NCBI GenBank assembly: GCA_964550375.1
Contig: CAZJYX010000021.1
Coordinates: 1-64,000 of the forward strand
Direction of reading: 5' to 3'
From: JAAYXS01 sp964550375
GTDB taxonomy: Bacteria; Planctomycetota; Phycisphaerae; UBA1845; Fen-1342
DNA: 64,000 nucleotides
Shown in pieces: positions 28,684 through 36,772 of the stretch; position 1 is the stretch's first letter, and each line of letters begins with the position of its first letter. A model generated the notes under the pieces. It made no database searches. It was not told the origin of the DNA and saw only the letters and a program-made list of their open reading frames with translations. A program made the translations under genes and the position numbers.

Positions 28684-30435
28684 ATGGCCAATTTCTTTCG
28701 CGACAACGACGACATACGGTTCCTCTTCGAGCACATCGACCTGGCCGAGTTGGCGCGCGTGCAGGAGGACGGTTTCGTCGACGCCCACCAGCACAACGTG
28801 GACTACGCCCCGGTTGATGAGGCCGACGCCATCGACAATTACCGCCGCACGCTCGACATCGTCGGCGACGTGGCGGGAGAGATCATCGCACCGCGCGCCG
28901 AGCAGGTCGACGCCGAGGGCAACCGGCTTAACGAGGACGGCACGGTTACGCTGCACCCACTGGTGGCTGACAACCTGCGCCGCCTGGCGCAGGCCGACCT
29001 GATGGGCTTCACGCTGCCGCGGCGGTACGGCGGCCTGAACTGTCCGAACCTGGTCTACACCATGGCCATTGAGATGGTCAGCCGGGCGGACGCCTCGCTG
29101 ATGAACATCTTCGGGTTGCAGGGCATCGCCGAGACGATTAACGCGTTTGCCGACGACGAGACCAAGGCGGAGTACCTGCCGCGCTTCGCGCGCGGCGAGG
29201 TCACCGGGGCGATGGTCCTGACCGAGCCGGACGCCGGCTCCGACTTGCAGGCGGTGCGGCTGAAGGCCATCCAGGACCCGGACGGCAGTTGGTATCTGCG
29301 CGGCGTCAAGCGCTTCATCACCAACGGCTGCGGCGAGGTTCTGCTGACGCTCGCCCGCAGCGAGCACGACATCAGCGACGGGCGCGGGCTAAGCCTGTAT
29401 CTCTCCGAGCGGTCGAACCGCATCCGCGTGCGGCACCTCGAGCACAAGCTGGGCATCCACGGCTCGCCGACCTGCGAGCTGGTGTTTGACGATGCTCCGG
29501 CGCGGCTGATCGGCGAGCGGCAGCGCGGGCTGATCACGTACGTCATGGCCCTGATGAACGGGGCGCGCGTGGGGATCGCGGCCCAGTCGCTGGGCATCGC
29601 CGAGGCGGCCTATCGCCTGGCGCGCACCTACGCCAACAGCCGCAAGCAGTTCGGCGGGCCGATCGAGCGGCTGCCGGCGGTGGCGGAGATGGTCGTGGAC
29701 ATGAAGGTGGCGATCGAGGCGGCACGGGCGCTGGTGTACGAGACCAGCCGCGTTTGCGACCTGGAGAACAACAACCTGCGCGTGCTGGAGCTGGGCCTGG
29801 TCAACGATCCGGCCGAGCTGAAGGTCCGCAAGGCGCAGGCGCGCACGCTCAAGCGGCTCAACGGCATGTTGACGCCGATGAGCAAGTACCACGCCTCGGA
29901 GATGTGCAACCGCGTAGCGGACACGGCCCTGCAGGTGCTGGGCGGCTCGGGCTACATGCAGGACTACCCGGCGGAGCGCTACCTGCGCGACGCCCGCATC
30001 ACGAACATCTACGAAGGCACGAGCCAGTTGCAGATCGTGGCGGCGGTGCGTGGCGTGTGCTCGGGGGCGTTCGAGCGCCGGGCGGCCGAGTTCGAGGAGC
30101 GCGGCTACGAGGATGAGTTACTGAACGCGCTGAAGGGCAAGCTCGTGGCAGGCAGGGAGGCGGTGCTGGGCGCGATCAGCTTCGTCAAGGAAATGGGCAC
30201 CGACTACATGGACCTGGCCGGCCGCAAGCTGGTGGACGCGGCCATTGCGGTCCTGATCGGCCACCTACTGCTGGGCCAGGGCGCGGTTGATGAGCGCAAG
30301 CGGCGCGTGGCTCGGCGGTACATCGACGTGGAGATGGCGCGGCTGCACGCCAATTGCGAGTTGATCGCCGGCGGCGACATGGCGCCGCTGGAGGAATACG
30401 AGCTGCTGGCCGGGCCGGTTCCGCCGAAGGACTAA
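28684..30435 (+). CDS. Acyl-CoA dehydrogenase
   Basis: 583 residues from ATG 28684 (GAGGG eight bases upstream; a GTG three bases earlier is also possible). Acyl-CoA dehydrogenase signatures: VLTEPDAGSDLQAV (FAD/substrate contact), RKQFGGPIERLPAVAEM, and GGSGYMQDYPAERYLRDAR followed by NIYEGTSQLQ containing the catalytic-base Glu. An additional C-terminal helical region of ~130 residues, as in the large dehydrogenases of anaerobes and planctomycetes, follows. It oxidises an acyl-CoA to the enoyl-CoA and hands electrons to EtfAB encoded just upstream. Chain-length specificity cannot be read from sequence. Confidence 0.93.
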   Translation: MANFFRDNDDIRFLFEHIDLAELARVQEDGFVDAHQHNVDYAPVDEADAIDNYRRTLDIVGDVAGEIIAPRAEQVDAEGNRLNEDGTVTLHPLVADNLRRLAQADLMGFTLPRRYGGLNCPNLVYTMAIEMVSRADASLMNIFGLQGIAETINAFADDETKAEYLPRFARGEVTGAMVLTEPDAGSDLQAVRLKAIQDPDGSWYLRGVKRFITNGCGEVLLTLARSEHDISDGRGLSLYLSERSNRIRVRHLEHKLGIHGSPTCELVFDDAPARLIGERQRGLITYVMALMNGARVGIAAQSLGIAEAAYRLARTYANSRKQFGGPIERLPAVAEMVVDMKVAIEAARALVYETSRVCDLENNNLRVLELGLVNDPAELKVRKAQARTLKRLNGMLTPMSKYHASEMCNRVADTALQVLGGSGYMQDYPAERYLRDARITNIYEGTSQLQIVAAVRGVCSGAFERRAAEFEERGYEDELLNALKGKLVAGREAVLGAISFVKEMGTDYMDLAGRKLVDAAIAVLIGHLLLGQGAVDERKRRVARRYIDVEMARLHANCELIAGGDMAPLEEYELLAGPVPPKD

Positions 30436-30454
30436 CGGCCGGCCGACGGCCGTT
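30434..30454 (+). terminator. Hairpin after the acyl-CoA dehydrogenase gene
   Basis: AACGGCCG-GCCGA-CGGCCGTT, a perfect 8-bp stem overlapping the stop codon region. It separates the Etf operon from the yidC promoter. Confidence 0.45.
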
Positions 30455-30473
30455 GATCGAGCGGGGGTAGTCG

Positions 30474-30502
30474 TTGGCACGGGCCGCCGGACCCTCTACA
30501 AT
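30474..30502 (+). promoter_or_regulatory. Sigma70-type promoter for yidC
   Basis: TTGGCA (30474-30479), exactly 17 bases, TACAAT (30497-30502). It is one of the best consensus matches in the window, about 70 bases upstream of the yidC start. Confidence 0.65.
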
Positions 30503-30573
30503 TCCGGGTTCTCGGTACGCAGGCAGCGCCGGCGCCGGTGACTGCCGCCAAACTCCCGGCATTCGGACGCAGC

Positions 30574-32745
30574 ATGGACACCCGCAATCTTCTGACCGGC
30601 GTGTTTCTGGCCTTGGCGGTCTTCCTGGCCGGCCAACTCGTGGTGGGCTGGTTGTGGCCGCCGCCGCCTGACACGCTCCCGAGCGACCAGGTGACCGCGC
30701 CGGTCGCCCCCCCTACCGGCCCGGTTGGCGAGGCAAGAGCGGCACCGGCCGTGGACCCCGCAGCCCCCACAACCGCACCCAGCCGGGAGCTGCAATTCAC
30801 GGCTGGGCCGAGCAGCGCGCTGCTAACCATGGGCGGGGGGCCGGATGACGCCCTGGAGCTGACCTTGTCGCCGCGCGGCGCCGCCGTCGAGAGCATTCGC
30901 TTGACGGCCTGGGAGGACCAGGACAAGACGCGCTACAAGTACGGCGCGACAGCCGAGCGCAGCGAGCCGTACGAGGTGGTTGCGCCGGTTCTCGGGCTGG
31001 CGGGCCGATTCGCATCGTTTGCGACGCACCAGATCCGGATCGAGGAATACAACTACTCGTGGAAGCTCAGCGACCTGACGTGGCACGTGGCCGCGGCATC
31101 CGAGGACGCCGTGACGTTCACGACCGCCCTGCGGGGCGGGGACAGCGACGCGGACGTAGTACGCCTCACCAAGACGTACGAGCTGGTGGGCGGGAAGCCA
31201 CTGGTGAACCTGGCAGTGTCCCTGGAGAACGTCAGCGATCGGCCGCTGACCGTGACGCTCTTCCAGGACGCCGCGACGGGCATCCGGCGTGAAAGCCCGA
31301 TGTACGAGATGCGCCGGCTGCTGGCGGCCCGGCAGACTGAGGGGCGGGTGGAGTCATCCCAGGTCGTTGACCGGGACAAGATGCGGTCGGGCAGCGGCCA
31401 GGCAGTGCCGACGTTGCTGTTCCAGGCGCGTCCGGGCGTGAGCTTCGCCTGGGCGGCGCTGGCAAACCGTTTCTTCGGCGTATTCATCCGCGCGCTGCCC
31501 CCAGAGGAGGCCAATCGCGACGTGGTCACGGTGGAGGGCACCGCGGTCGCGCCGGAAAGTGAGCTCAATGTTGGGGATATGCTGGCGCGTTTGGTGACGC
31601 GGCCGGTGGAGGTGGCCCCGCAAACGCGGGCCGACTACAAGTTTGAGATTTATGCCGGGCCGAAGGATACGAGTGTTCTGAAGGAGGTGGACCCGGAGTT
31701 CGTCGAGCAGACGGGTGTTTATTACACGCTGGCGCAGGCCGCGGACAGCCGCTGCTGCACGTTCGAGCCGCTGCCGTCAATCATGGTCGGGCTGCTGCAC
31801 GGCATTCAGGTCGTCGTGCGCAACTATGGGCTGGCCATTATTGTCCTGGTGGTAATCATCCGCACGCTGCTGCACCCGCTGACGGTGTACCAGCAGAAGC
31901 AGATGTACCGCATGCAGGACGGCATGGCCCGGCTGCAGCCGAAGATGCAGGCCATCCGCGAGAAGTACGCCAACGACAAGGTGCGCCAGAATCAGGAGAT
32001 CATGAAGCTGTACTCGGATGAAGGCGTCAACCCGATGGCGGGCATGGTCAGCATGCTGCCGCTATTCATACAGATGCCCATCCTGGTGGCGCTCTGGACG
32101 GGCCTCAACACGGATGTGGCTTTGCGGCACGCGCCGTTCGACGGCTTCTGGATCACCGACCTGGCGGCGCCGGACGCGCTGATCAGCTTCACCGCCCCGA
32201 TCACGATCCCCATACTGGGACAGCTACCGCTGATCGGGCGCATGTTCCAGGATATACCGTCCTTCAACCTGCTGCCGCTCTTCATGGGCATCAGCATGTA
32301 TCTCCAGCAGCGCTACATGCCCAAGCCGGGTATGCAGGCCAAAGGCGACGCCGCGAAACCAAACCCGCCGGCGCAACGCAAGCCGGGGCAGCTCAGCCCG
32401 GAAGACCAGCTCCGCCAGCAGCAGATGATCGGCTATATGATGACGATCATGTTCCCGCTCATGTTCTACTACATGCCGGCCGGGCTGAACCTGTACTGGA
32501 TGGCGACCAACGTCTTCGGCATCGGCGAATCCCTGCTCATCCGCAAGCAGATCCGGGAGGAGAAGGAACGCCAGGAGCGTGAGGGTGTCGTGCGCCGCCC
32601 GAAGAAGAAGGGCATGGTCGGGCGGTTTCTGGCCAACATGGCCAGCCGGGCCGAGGATATCCAGCGCAAGGCCGACGAACTCACCGATAAGGACGGGCGC
32701 GGCGGGCGCCGCGCGCCCAAGCAGCCGCAGCAGAAGAAACGCTGA
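30574..32745 (+). CDS. yidC: Membrane protein insertase YidC
   Basis: 723 residues from ATG 30574, which gives the standard MDTRNLL beginning; an upstream GTG at 30538 would add a non-homologous tail. Layout: transmembrane helix 1 (~5-25), a proline-rich linker, the large periplasmic beta domain (~80-390), then the insertase core with five helices (LLHGIQVVVRNYGLAIIVLV, NPMAGMVSMLPLFIQMPI, SFNLLPLFMGISM and MMTIMFPLMFYYMPAGLNLYW) and a basic cytoplasmic tail. It inserts and folds inner-membrane proteins, alone or with Sec and SRP. It overlaps the next start by one base, and has its own promoter. Confidence 0.93.
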   Translation: MDTRNLLTGVFLALAVFLAGQLVVGWLWPPPPDTLPSDQVTAPVAPPTGPVGEARAAPAVDPAAPTTAPSRELQFTAGPSSALLTMGGGPDDALELTLSPRGAAVESIRLTAWEDQDKTRYKYGATAERSEPYEVVAPVLGLAGRFASFATHQIRIEEYNYSWKLSDLTWHVAAASEDAVTFTTALRGGDSDADVVRLTKTYELVGGKPLVNLAVSLENVSDRPLTVTLFQDAATGIRRESPMYEMRRLLAARQTEGRVESSQVVDRDKMRSGSGQAVPTLLFQARPGVSFAWAALANRFFGVFIRALPPEEANRDVVTVEGTAVAPESELNVGDMLARLVTRPVEVAPQTRADYKFEIYAGPKDTSVLKEVDPEFVEQTGVYYTLAQAADSRCCTFEPLPSIMVGLLHGIQVVVRNYGLAIIVLVVIIRTLLHPLTVYQQKQMYRMQDGMARLQPKMQAIREKYANDKVRQNQEIMKLYSDEGVNPMAGMVSMLPLFIQMPILVALWTGLNTDVALRHAPFDGFWITDLAAPDALISFTAPITIPILGQLPLIGRMFQDIPSFNLLPLFMGISMYLQQRYMPKPGMQAKGDAAKPNPPAQRKPGQLSPEDQLRQQQMIGYMMTIMFPLMFYYMPAGLNLYWMATNVFGIGESLLIRKQIREEKERQEREGVVRRPKKKGMVGRFLANMASRAEDIQRKADELTDKDGRGGRRAPKQPQQKKR

Positions 32746-33620
32746 TGCCCGCGCACGGCGCAGATCCGAACCGACCCGACTTCCTGCGGGATCTGCGCTT
32801 GCTGGCGGAAGGGGCGGCGCGCGCCGGCGGCGCGGTCGCGCGGGCCGCGTTCGGCGGCGAATTGTCGGTACGTCCCAAGGCTGACGGCAGCGAGGTCACG
32901 GACGCGGACGAGGCCGCGCAGGCCGCCGTGATCGCGTGCCTCGCTGCGCAGCGACCTGCTGACGCGCTGCTGGCCGAAGAGACGCTGGCCGGCGCGGAGC
33001 AGGCCCGGCGGCCGACTCCGGCCAACAACGTCATCTCCTGGATCATCGACCCGATCGACGGCACGCGGAACTATGTCCGCGGCGTGCCGCTATACGCCGT
33101 CTCGGTGGCCGCAATGTTCGGCGGGTTCCCGCGCGCCGGCGCGATCTACGTGCCCGACCGCGATGACATGTATTCGGCCAGTGAGCCGGAGGGCGCGCTG
33201 CTGAACGGGCAACCCATACCACCGCCGCGGCCGCTGACGGCGGCGCCCGGGCGGCCGGCCAAGCCGCTGGTCGGGATTCCCAGCTCGCTGCATGGCGCGG
33301 CGTACAATCTGATGCAGAATTGGGCCCCGCGCGTGATCGTCCGGAACCTGGGTTCGACCGCCATGCACCTGGCGATGGTGGCCGCTGGTCAACTCCAGGC
33401 GGCCCTGAGCGCGGACGGCCGGCTCTGGGACATTGCGGCCGGCTGGCTGTTGGTGAGGTGCGCGGGCGGGCGGACGACCGACCTGGCCGGCGGCGACGTG
33501 TTCCCGATTGAGCTGGCGAACTACGCCGGCGAGCCGATTCCGACCGTGGCCGGCCATGACGAAACGCTGCACGCCAAGTTGCTGGCGGGCGCCGGGGCGG
33601 CAGATTCCACGCCGCCATAA
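32745..33620 (+). CDS. Inositol monophosphatase-family phosphatase
   Basis: 291 residues; the ATG shares its A with the yidC stop codon (TGATG), so the two are translationally coupled. Lithium-sensitive phosphatase motifs are AEETLA (metal Glu), IIDPIDGTRNYVRG (two metal Asps) and WDIAAGWLLVRCAGG (metal Asp) near the end. It hydrolyses inositol phosphates or 3'(2'),5'-bisphosphate nucleotides (CysQ-like) with magnesium; sequence alone does not separate the two. Why it is coupled to yidC is unclear. Confidence 0.88.
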   Translation: MPAHGADPNRPDFLRDLRLLAEGAARAGGAVARAAFGGELSVRPKADGSEVTDADEAAQAAVIACLAAQRPADALLAEETLAGAEQARRPTPANNVISWIIDPIDGTRNYVRGVPLYAVSVAAMFGGFPRAGAIYVPDRDDMYSASEPEGALLNGQPIPPPRPLTAAPGRPAKPLVGIPSSLHGAAYNLMQNWAPRVIVRNLGSTAMHLAMVAAGQLQAALSADGRLWDIAAGWLLVRCAGGRTTDLAGGDVFPIELANYAGEPIPTVAGHDETLHAKLLAGAGAADSTPP

Positions 33621-33696
33621 TGCGGACCGGCGCCCGGTCGGCTGACCGAGCACCGGTCCATCCCTCGGAAACGCTCCCTTCGCGCTGCCGTGCGGC

Positions 33697-36564
33697 TCAG
33701 CATCCTCCGGTCAGCAATTGCACAAAGGGATCGATGTCAAAGGCGTTCACCGCACCGTCCTCGTTGATATCGGCCATCTCGCAACTGCAGCCCGGCTGCG
33801 GCACGCCGGTCGTCAAGCACTGCACAAACGGGTCGATGTCAAAGGCGTTAACCAGCCCGTCACAGTTCAGGTCGCCCAGCGGTCCAAGGAACTGGCAGAC
33901 CTGCTCTTCAGGCCACTCCGAAGCGCTCAGCGCCGTGTCAACCGCCTGCACGCTCCAGTAGTACGTCCCCGGCGGAATCCGCAGCACCCAGTCGGTGGCC
34001 TCGTACAGATTGCCCATCAGGGGCGTGCCGTACGTACCGGAGAACACGTCGTCGCCGCCGGAGGTGCTGCCCACGCGCAGGTTGTAATACAGGCCGGACG
34101 ATGGAGTTTCCGTGTCCGTGGCTCCACTCCATTGCAGCCGCAGACCACAGGGCGCCGGCGAGCACGCGAAGTTCGTCGGCGACCCCGGCAGGTCACTTAC
34201 AGGCAGCCCGAGGTTGTTGTATGGGCGCGCGTACTTGTTGTTCCAGTCAGCCCCAATCAGGAACAACTCCAGGTTGCCGTCGTCGTCGATGTCCACCCAC
34301 GACAACGAGCCCTCACGCACGCCAGGGAAGTCGTCCTCAACCACCGTGAAGCTCCCGCCCGTGTTGCGATAGATCTCGGTGTACAGGCCGAAGCTGTCGT
34401 AGCCACATAGCGCCAAGTCAAGAGCGCCGTCGTTGTCGAAGTCGCCCCAGGCAACCGAACTGCGGTACAGGTCGCGCAGCACGCCCAAGGCCGTGAACAC
34501 GCCGGCGCCGTCATTGCGGTACACATCCGAGATCTTCAACCCCGCGCCGTTGCACCCGGTGAAGGCCAGGTCGAGGTCGCCGTCGTTGTCAAAGTCGCCC
34601 CAGGCCGTGTCCGAGAGGTTCACGCCCGGCAGGCCATGGCTGCCGGTGTTCACCAGCGTGCCGACCGGGTCATTCTCATAGAAGATTGTGCGCAGCGTGC
34701 CGGCACTGTCACTGCCGGTCACGAGCAAGTCGAGATCGCCGTCACCATCGTAGTCGGCCCATTCAGCCGAACCAGCGCACAGCGGCGTCAGCGTCTGGCT
34801 GGTGTCCCACGTGAGCACGCCCAGCGGGTGGTTCTTGTACAGCCGCGCGACCGGCACTCCGAAGGCGTCTGTGCCCTGGATATACAGGTCGAGGTCGCCG
34901 TCGTTGTCGTAGTCGCCCCAGGCGACCGAGGCACCGCTTACGGCTATCAACGGCGACGCCGCGTCCACGGTGAAAGTGCCCGTGCCGTCGTTCACGTACA
35001 CGCAGGCCATGGGCGTATCGACGGACATGCTGACCGCCATGCCCGCCATAACCAGGTCGAGATCGCCGTCGTTGTCGTAGTCGCCGAGATCCAGACAATC
35101 ACTGCCCACGCTCTTGATCCCAGTAAGGCTCTGGTGATGGAGGAGGTAGGAGTTGCCGTGACAGAAGGCGCAGCTCCGGTCGTTCAGGTAGACCTCCGTA
35201 ATGCGGCCGGCATCACTCTGGCCGCAGTAGATCAGGTCCGGATAACCATCGTTGTTGAGGTCACCCCAGCGTGCCTCGCCCTCGATCACGCCGGGCATAC
35301 GCTGCGCGGCGCCATCGTCCGTCCACTCCCACCAGATGAACTTGCGCGGGGCGTCATAGCGGTAGTACATGATCTGCCCGCGGTCTTCGCCCGCGTTCAC
35401 GGCGACATGCAGCCGGCCCTGGCGATGGGCGGCAATATCAGCCCGCACCGACGAGGGACTGCCGGTCAGCGTATCAACCGCCGTCTCGCCCGTTGCGGAC
35501 GTGGAGACGTACAGGCGGTGGACCGAGCTGCGCGTGTCGGTGTATACGTTGGCAGCCGTGCCGCGCCAGTAGCGGCTCGCGGCAACCTCCGGGTGCTGAC
35601 CGCCGTTGCCCAGCCAACTCACGGTCGGGGGAAACGTCGCGCCCCAATCAGTGCTGTGCTTCTGACCGGGGCCGTTCGGCGCGGCGCCGGCGCAATCCAC
35701 CCACACGTTGCCCTCGTAGGTAGCGATCGAGGCCCAAGCCCCAGCCGTGAACATGGTCTCCGTGTCGAGCCACTCATCCGGCAGCCCCAGCCAGCCACGC
35801 CGGTACTTGACCGTACTTCCGGCCTGCCAAATCACGTGCACGTACTCGCCGTATGTGGCCACACGCGGGTTGTTCTCTTCAACCGCAGCGCCATCAGCCG
35901 TCAAGTACTGCCCGGGCTCCCACATGGCCCCGCCATTCGGGCTCCGACGGAAGTACACGTCCGGCTGGTAGGCCGGCCACTGGTTCACCACCCAGACCAC
36001 GTACACGTAGTCGCCGTACGCCGCCACGTCAGGGCTGTAGCCCTCGGTCTCGCCAGGAACGGTGAGCATTGCGGCGGGCGCGAACAGAGGCGGCTCCCAG
36101 GCGTCCGGGTCGCCGTGGTTCAGGTTGCGGCGATACCTGATGAGACTGTCTTCACTCTTCCAGACCACGTGGACGATGTTACCGGACGTCGCGACATGAG
36201 CGGCCACGCTGACGCCGGTCGTGTGCAACGTCTGTATCGGGTCCCACGTGTTGCCGCCGTCGGGGCTCCGCCGGTACTGCACGGTCGTGCCGGCGGCGTC
36301 GCGCCAGACGACGTGTACGTACTCCGGCATGACATTGTGCGTCGGTGGCCCGGAATGGACGGCCACACGCGGGTACCACCAGTCCGTGGGGCCCTCCGAA
36401 ATCACGACACCTTCAGTCCAGTCTTGGGCGAGGCTCGCGCCCACCGGTCCCAGCACGAGTAGCGCCAGGATCAGAACCGGCATACAGGCCGGCCACGCGC
36501 GAGCCGGCGGCCCAAACGCTCGCGAAGCACGGGACAATAGGCATAAGCTACTGGTGTGCAACAT
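33697..36564 (-). CDS. Secreted FG-GAP/VCBS and BNR repeat protein with dockerin-like C-terminus
   Basis: 955 residues, ATG 36564 with AAGGAGG six bases upstream; a signal peptide ends near ASLAQ (~residue 47). Residues ~50-400 contain BNR/sialidase-like Asp-box repeats (RRSPDGGNTWDP, RRSPNGGAMWEP), a beta-propeller. Residues ~420-760 hold about seven FG-GAP/VCBS repeats of the form WGDYDNDGDLDL, a calcium-binding propeller as in integrin alpha chains. A fibronectin-like domain (~775-880) precedes two EF-hand-like motifs (GDLNCDGLVNAFDIDPF and DINEDGAVNAFDIDPF). It is likely a large surface or secreted protein in adhesion or polymer handling; no catalytic residues were identified. Confidence 0.88.
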   Translation of the reverse strand: MLHTSSLCLLSRASRAFGPPARAWPACMPVLILALLVLGPVGASLAQDWTEGVVISEGPTDWWYPRVAVHSGPPTHNVMPEYVHVVWRDAAGTTVQYRRSPDGGNTWDPIQTLHTTGVSVAAHVATSGNIVHVVWKSEDSLIRYRRNLNHGDPDAWEPPLFAPAAMLTVPGETEGYSPDVAAYGDYVYVVWVVNQWPAYQPDVYFRRSPNGGAMWEPGQYLTADGAAVEENNPRVATYGEYVHVIWQAGSTVKYRRGWLGLPDEWLDTETMFTAGAWASIATYEGNVWVDCAGAAPNGPGQKHSTDWGATFPPTVSWLGNGGQHPEVAASRYWRGTAANVYTDTRSSVHRLYVSTSATGETAVDTLTGSPSSVRADIAAHRQGRLHVAVNAGEDRGQIMYYRYDAPRKFIWWEWTDDGAAQRMPGVIEGEARWGDLNNDGYPDLIYCGQSDAGRITEVYLNDRSCAFCHGNSYLLHHQSLTGIKSVGSDCLDLGDYDNDGDLDLVMAGMAVSMSVDTPMACVYVNDGTGTFTVDAASPLIAVSGASVAWGDYDNDGDLDLYIQGTDAFGVPVARLYKNHPLGVLTWDTSQTLTPLCAGSAEWADYDGDGDLDLLVTGSDSAGTLRTIFYENDPVGTLVNTGSHGLPGVNLSDTAWGDFDNDGDLDLAFTGCNGAGLKISDVYRNDGAGVFTALGVLRDLYRSSVAWGDFDNDGALDLALCGYDSFGLYTEIYRNTGGSFTVVEDDFPGVREGSLSWVDIDDDGNLELFLIGADWNNKYARPYNNLGLPVSDLPGSPTNFACSPAPCGLRLQWSGATDTETPSSGLYYNLRVGSTSGGDDVFSGTYGTPLMGNLYEATDWVLRIPPGTYYWSVQAVDTALSASEWPEEQVCQFLGPLGDLNCDGLVNAFDIDPFVQCLTTGVPQPGCSCEMADINEDGAVNAFDIDPFVQLLTGGC

Positions 36565-36772
36565 GTTACACCTCCTTCGGCAAAGGGCGTCACAGCCTGA
36601 TCCGGTTCACAGCGGCCGAAGATCCGCCAAAAGCGCTTGACCGGCCCATCCATGCCATGACGCCGCCTCCAGTTCGACCAGGGCCACGCGGCCCACACCG
36701 GTTGAATCGTCGGCGCGGCGCACGGATGACGCGCTTTCTGGCGGTTTGTCAGTCACGGCCGACGAAAGGTCG

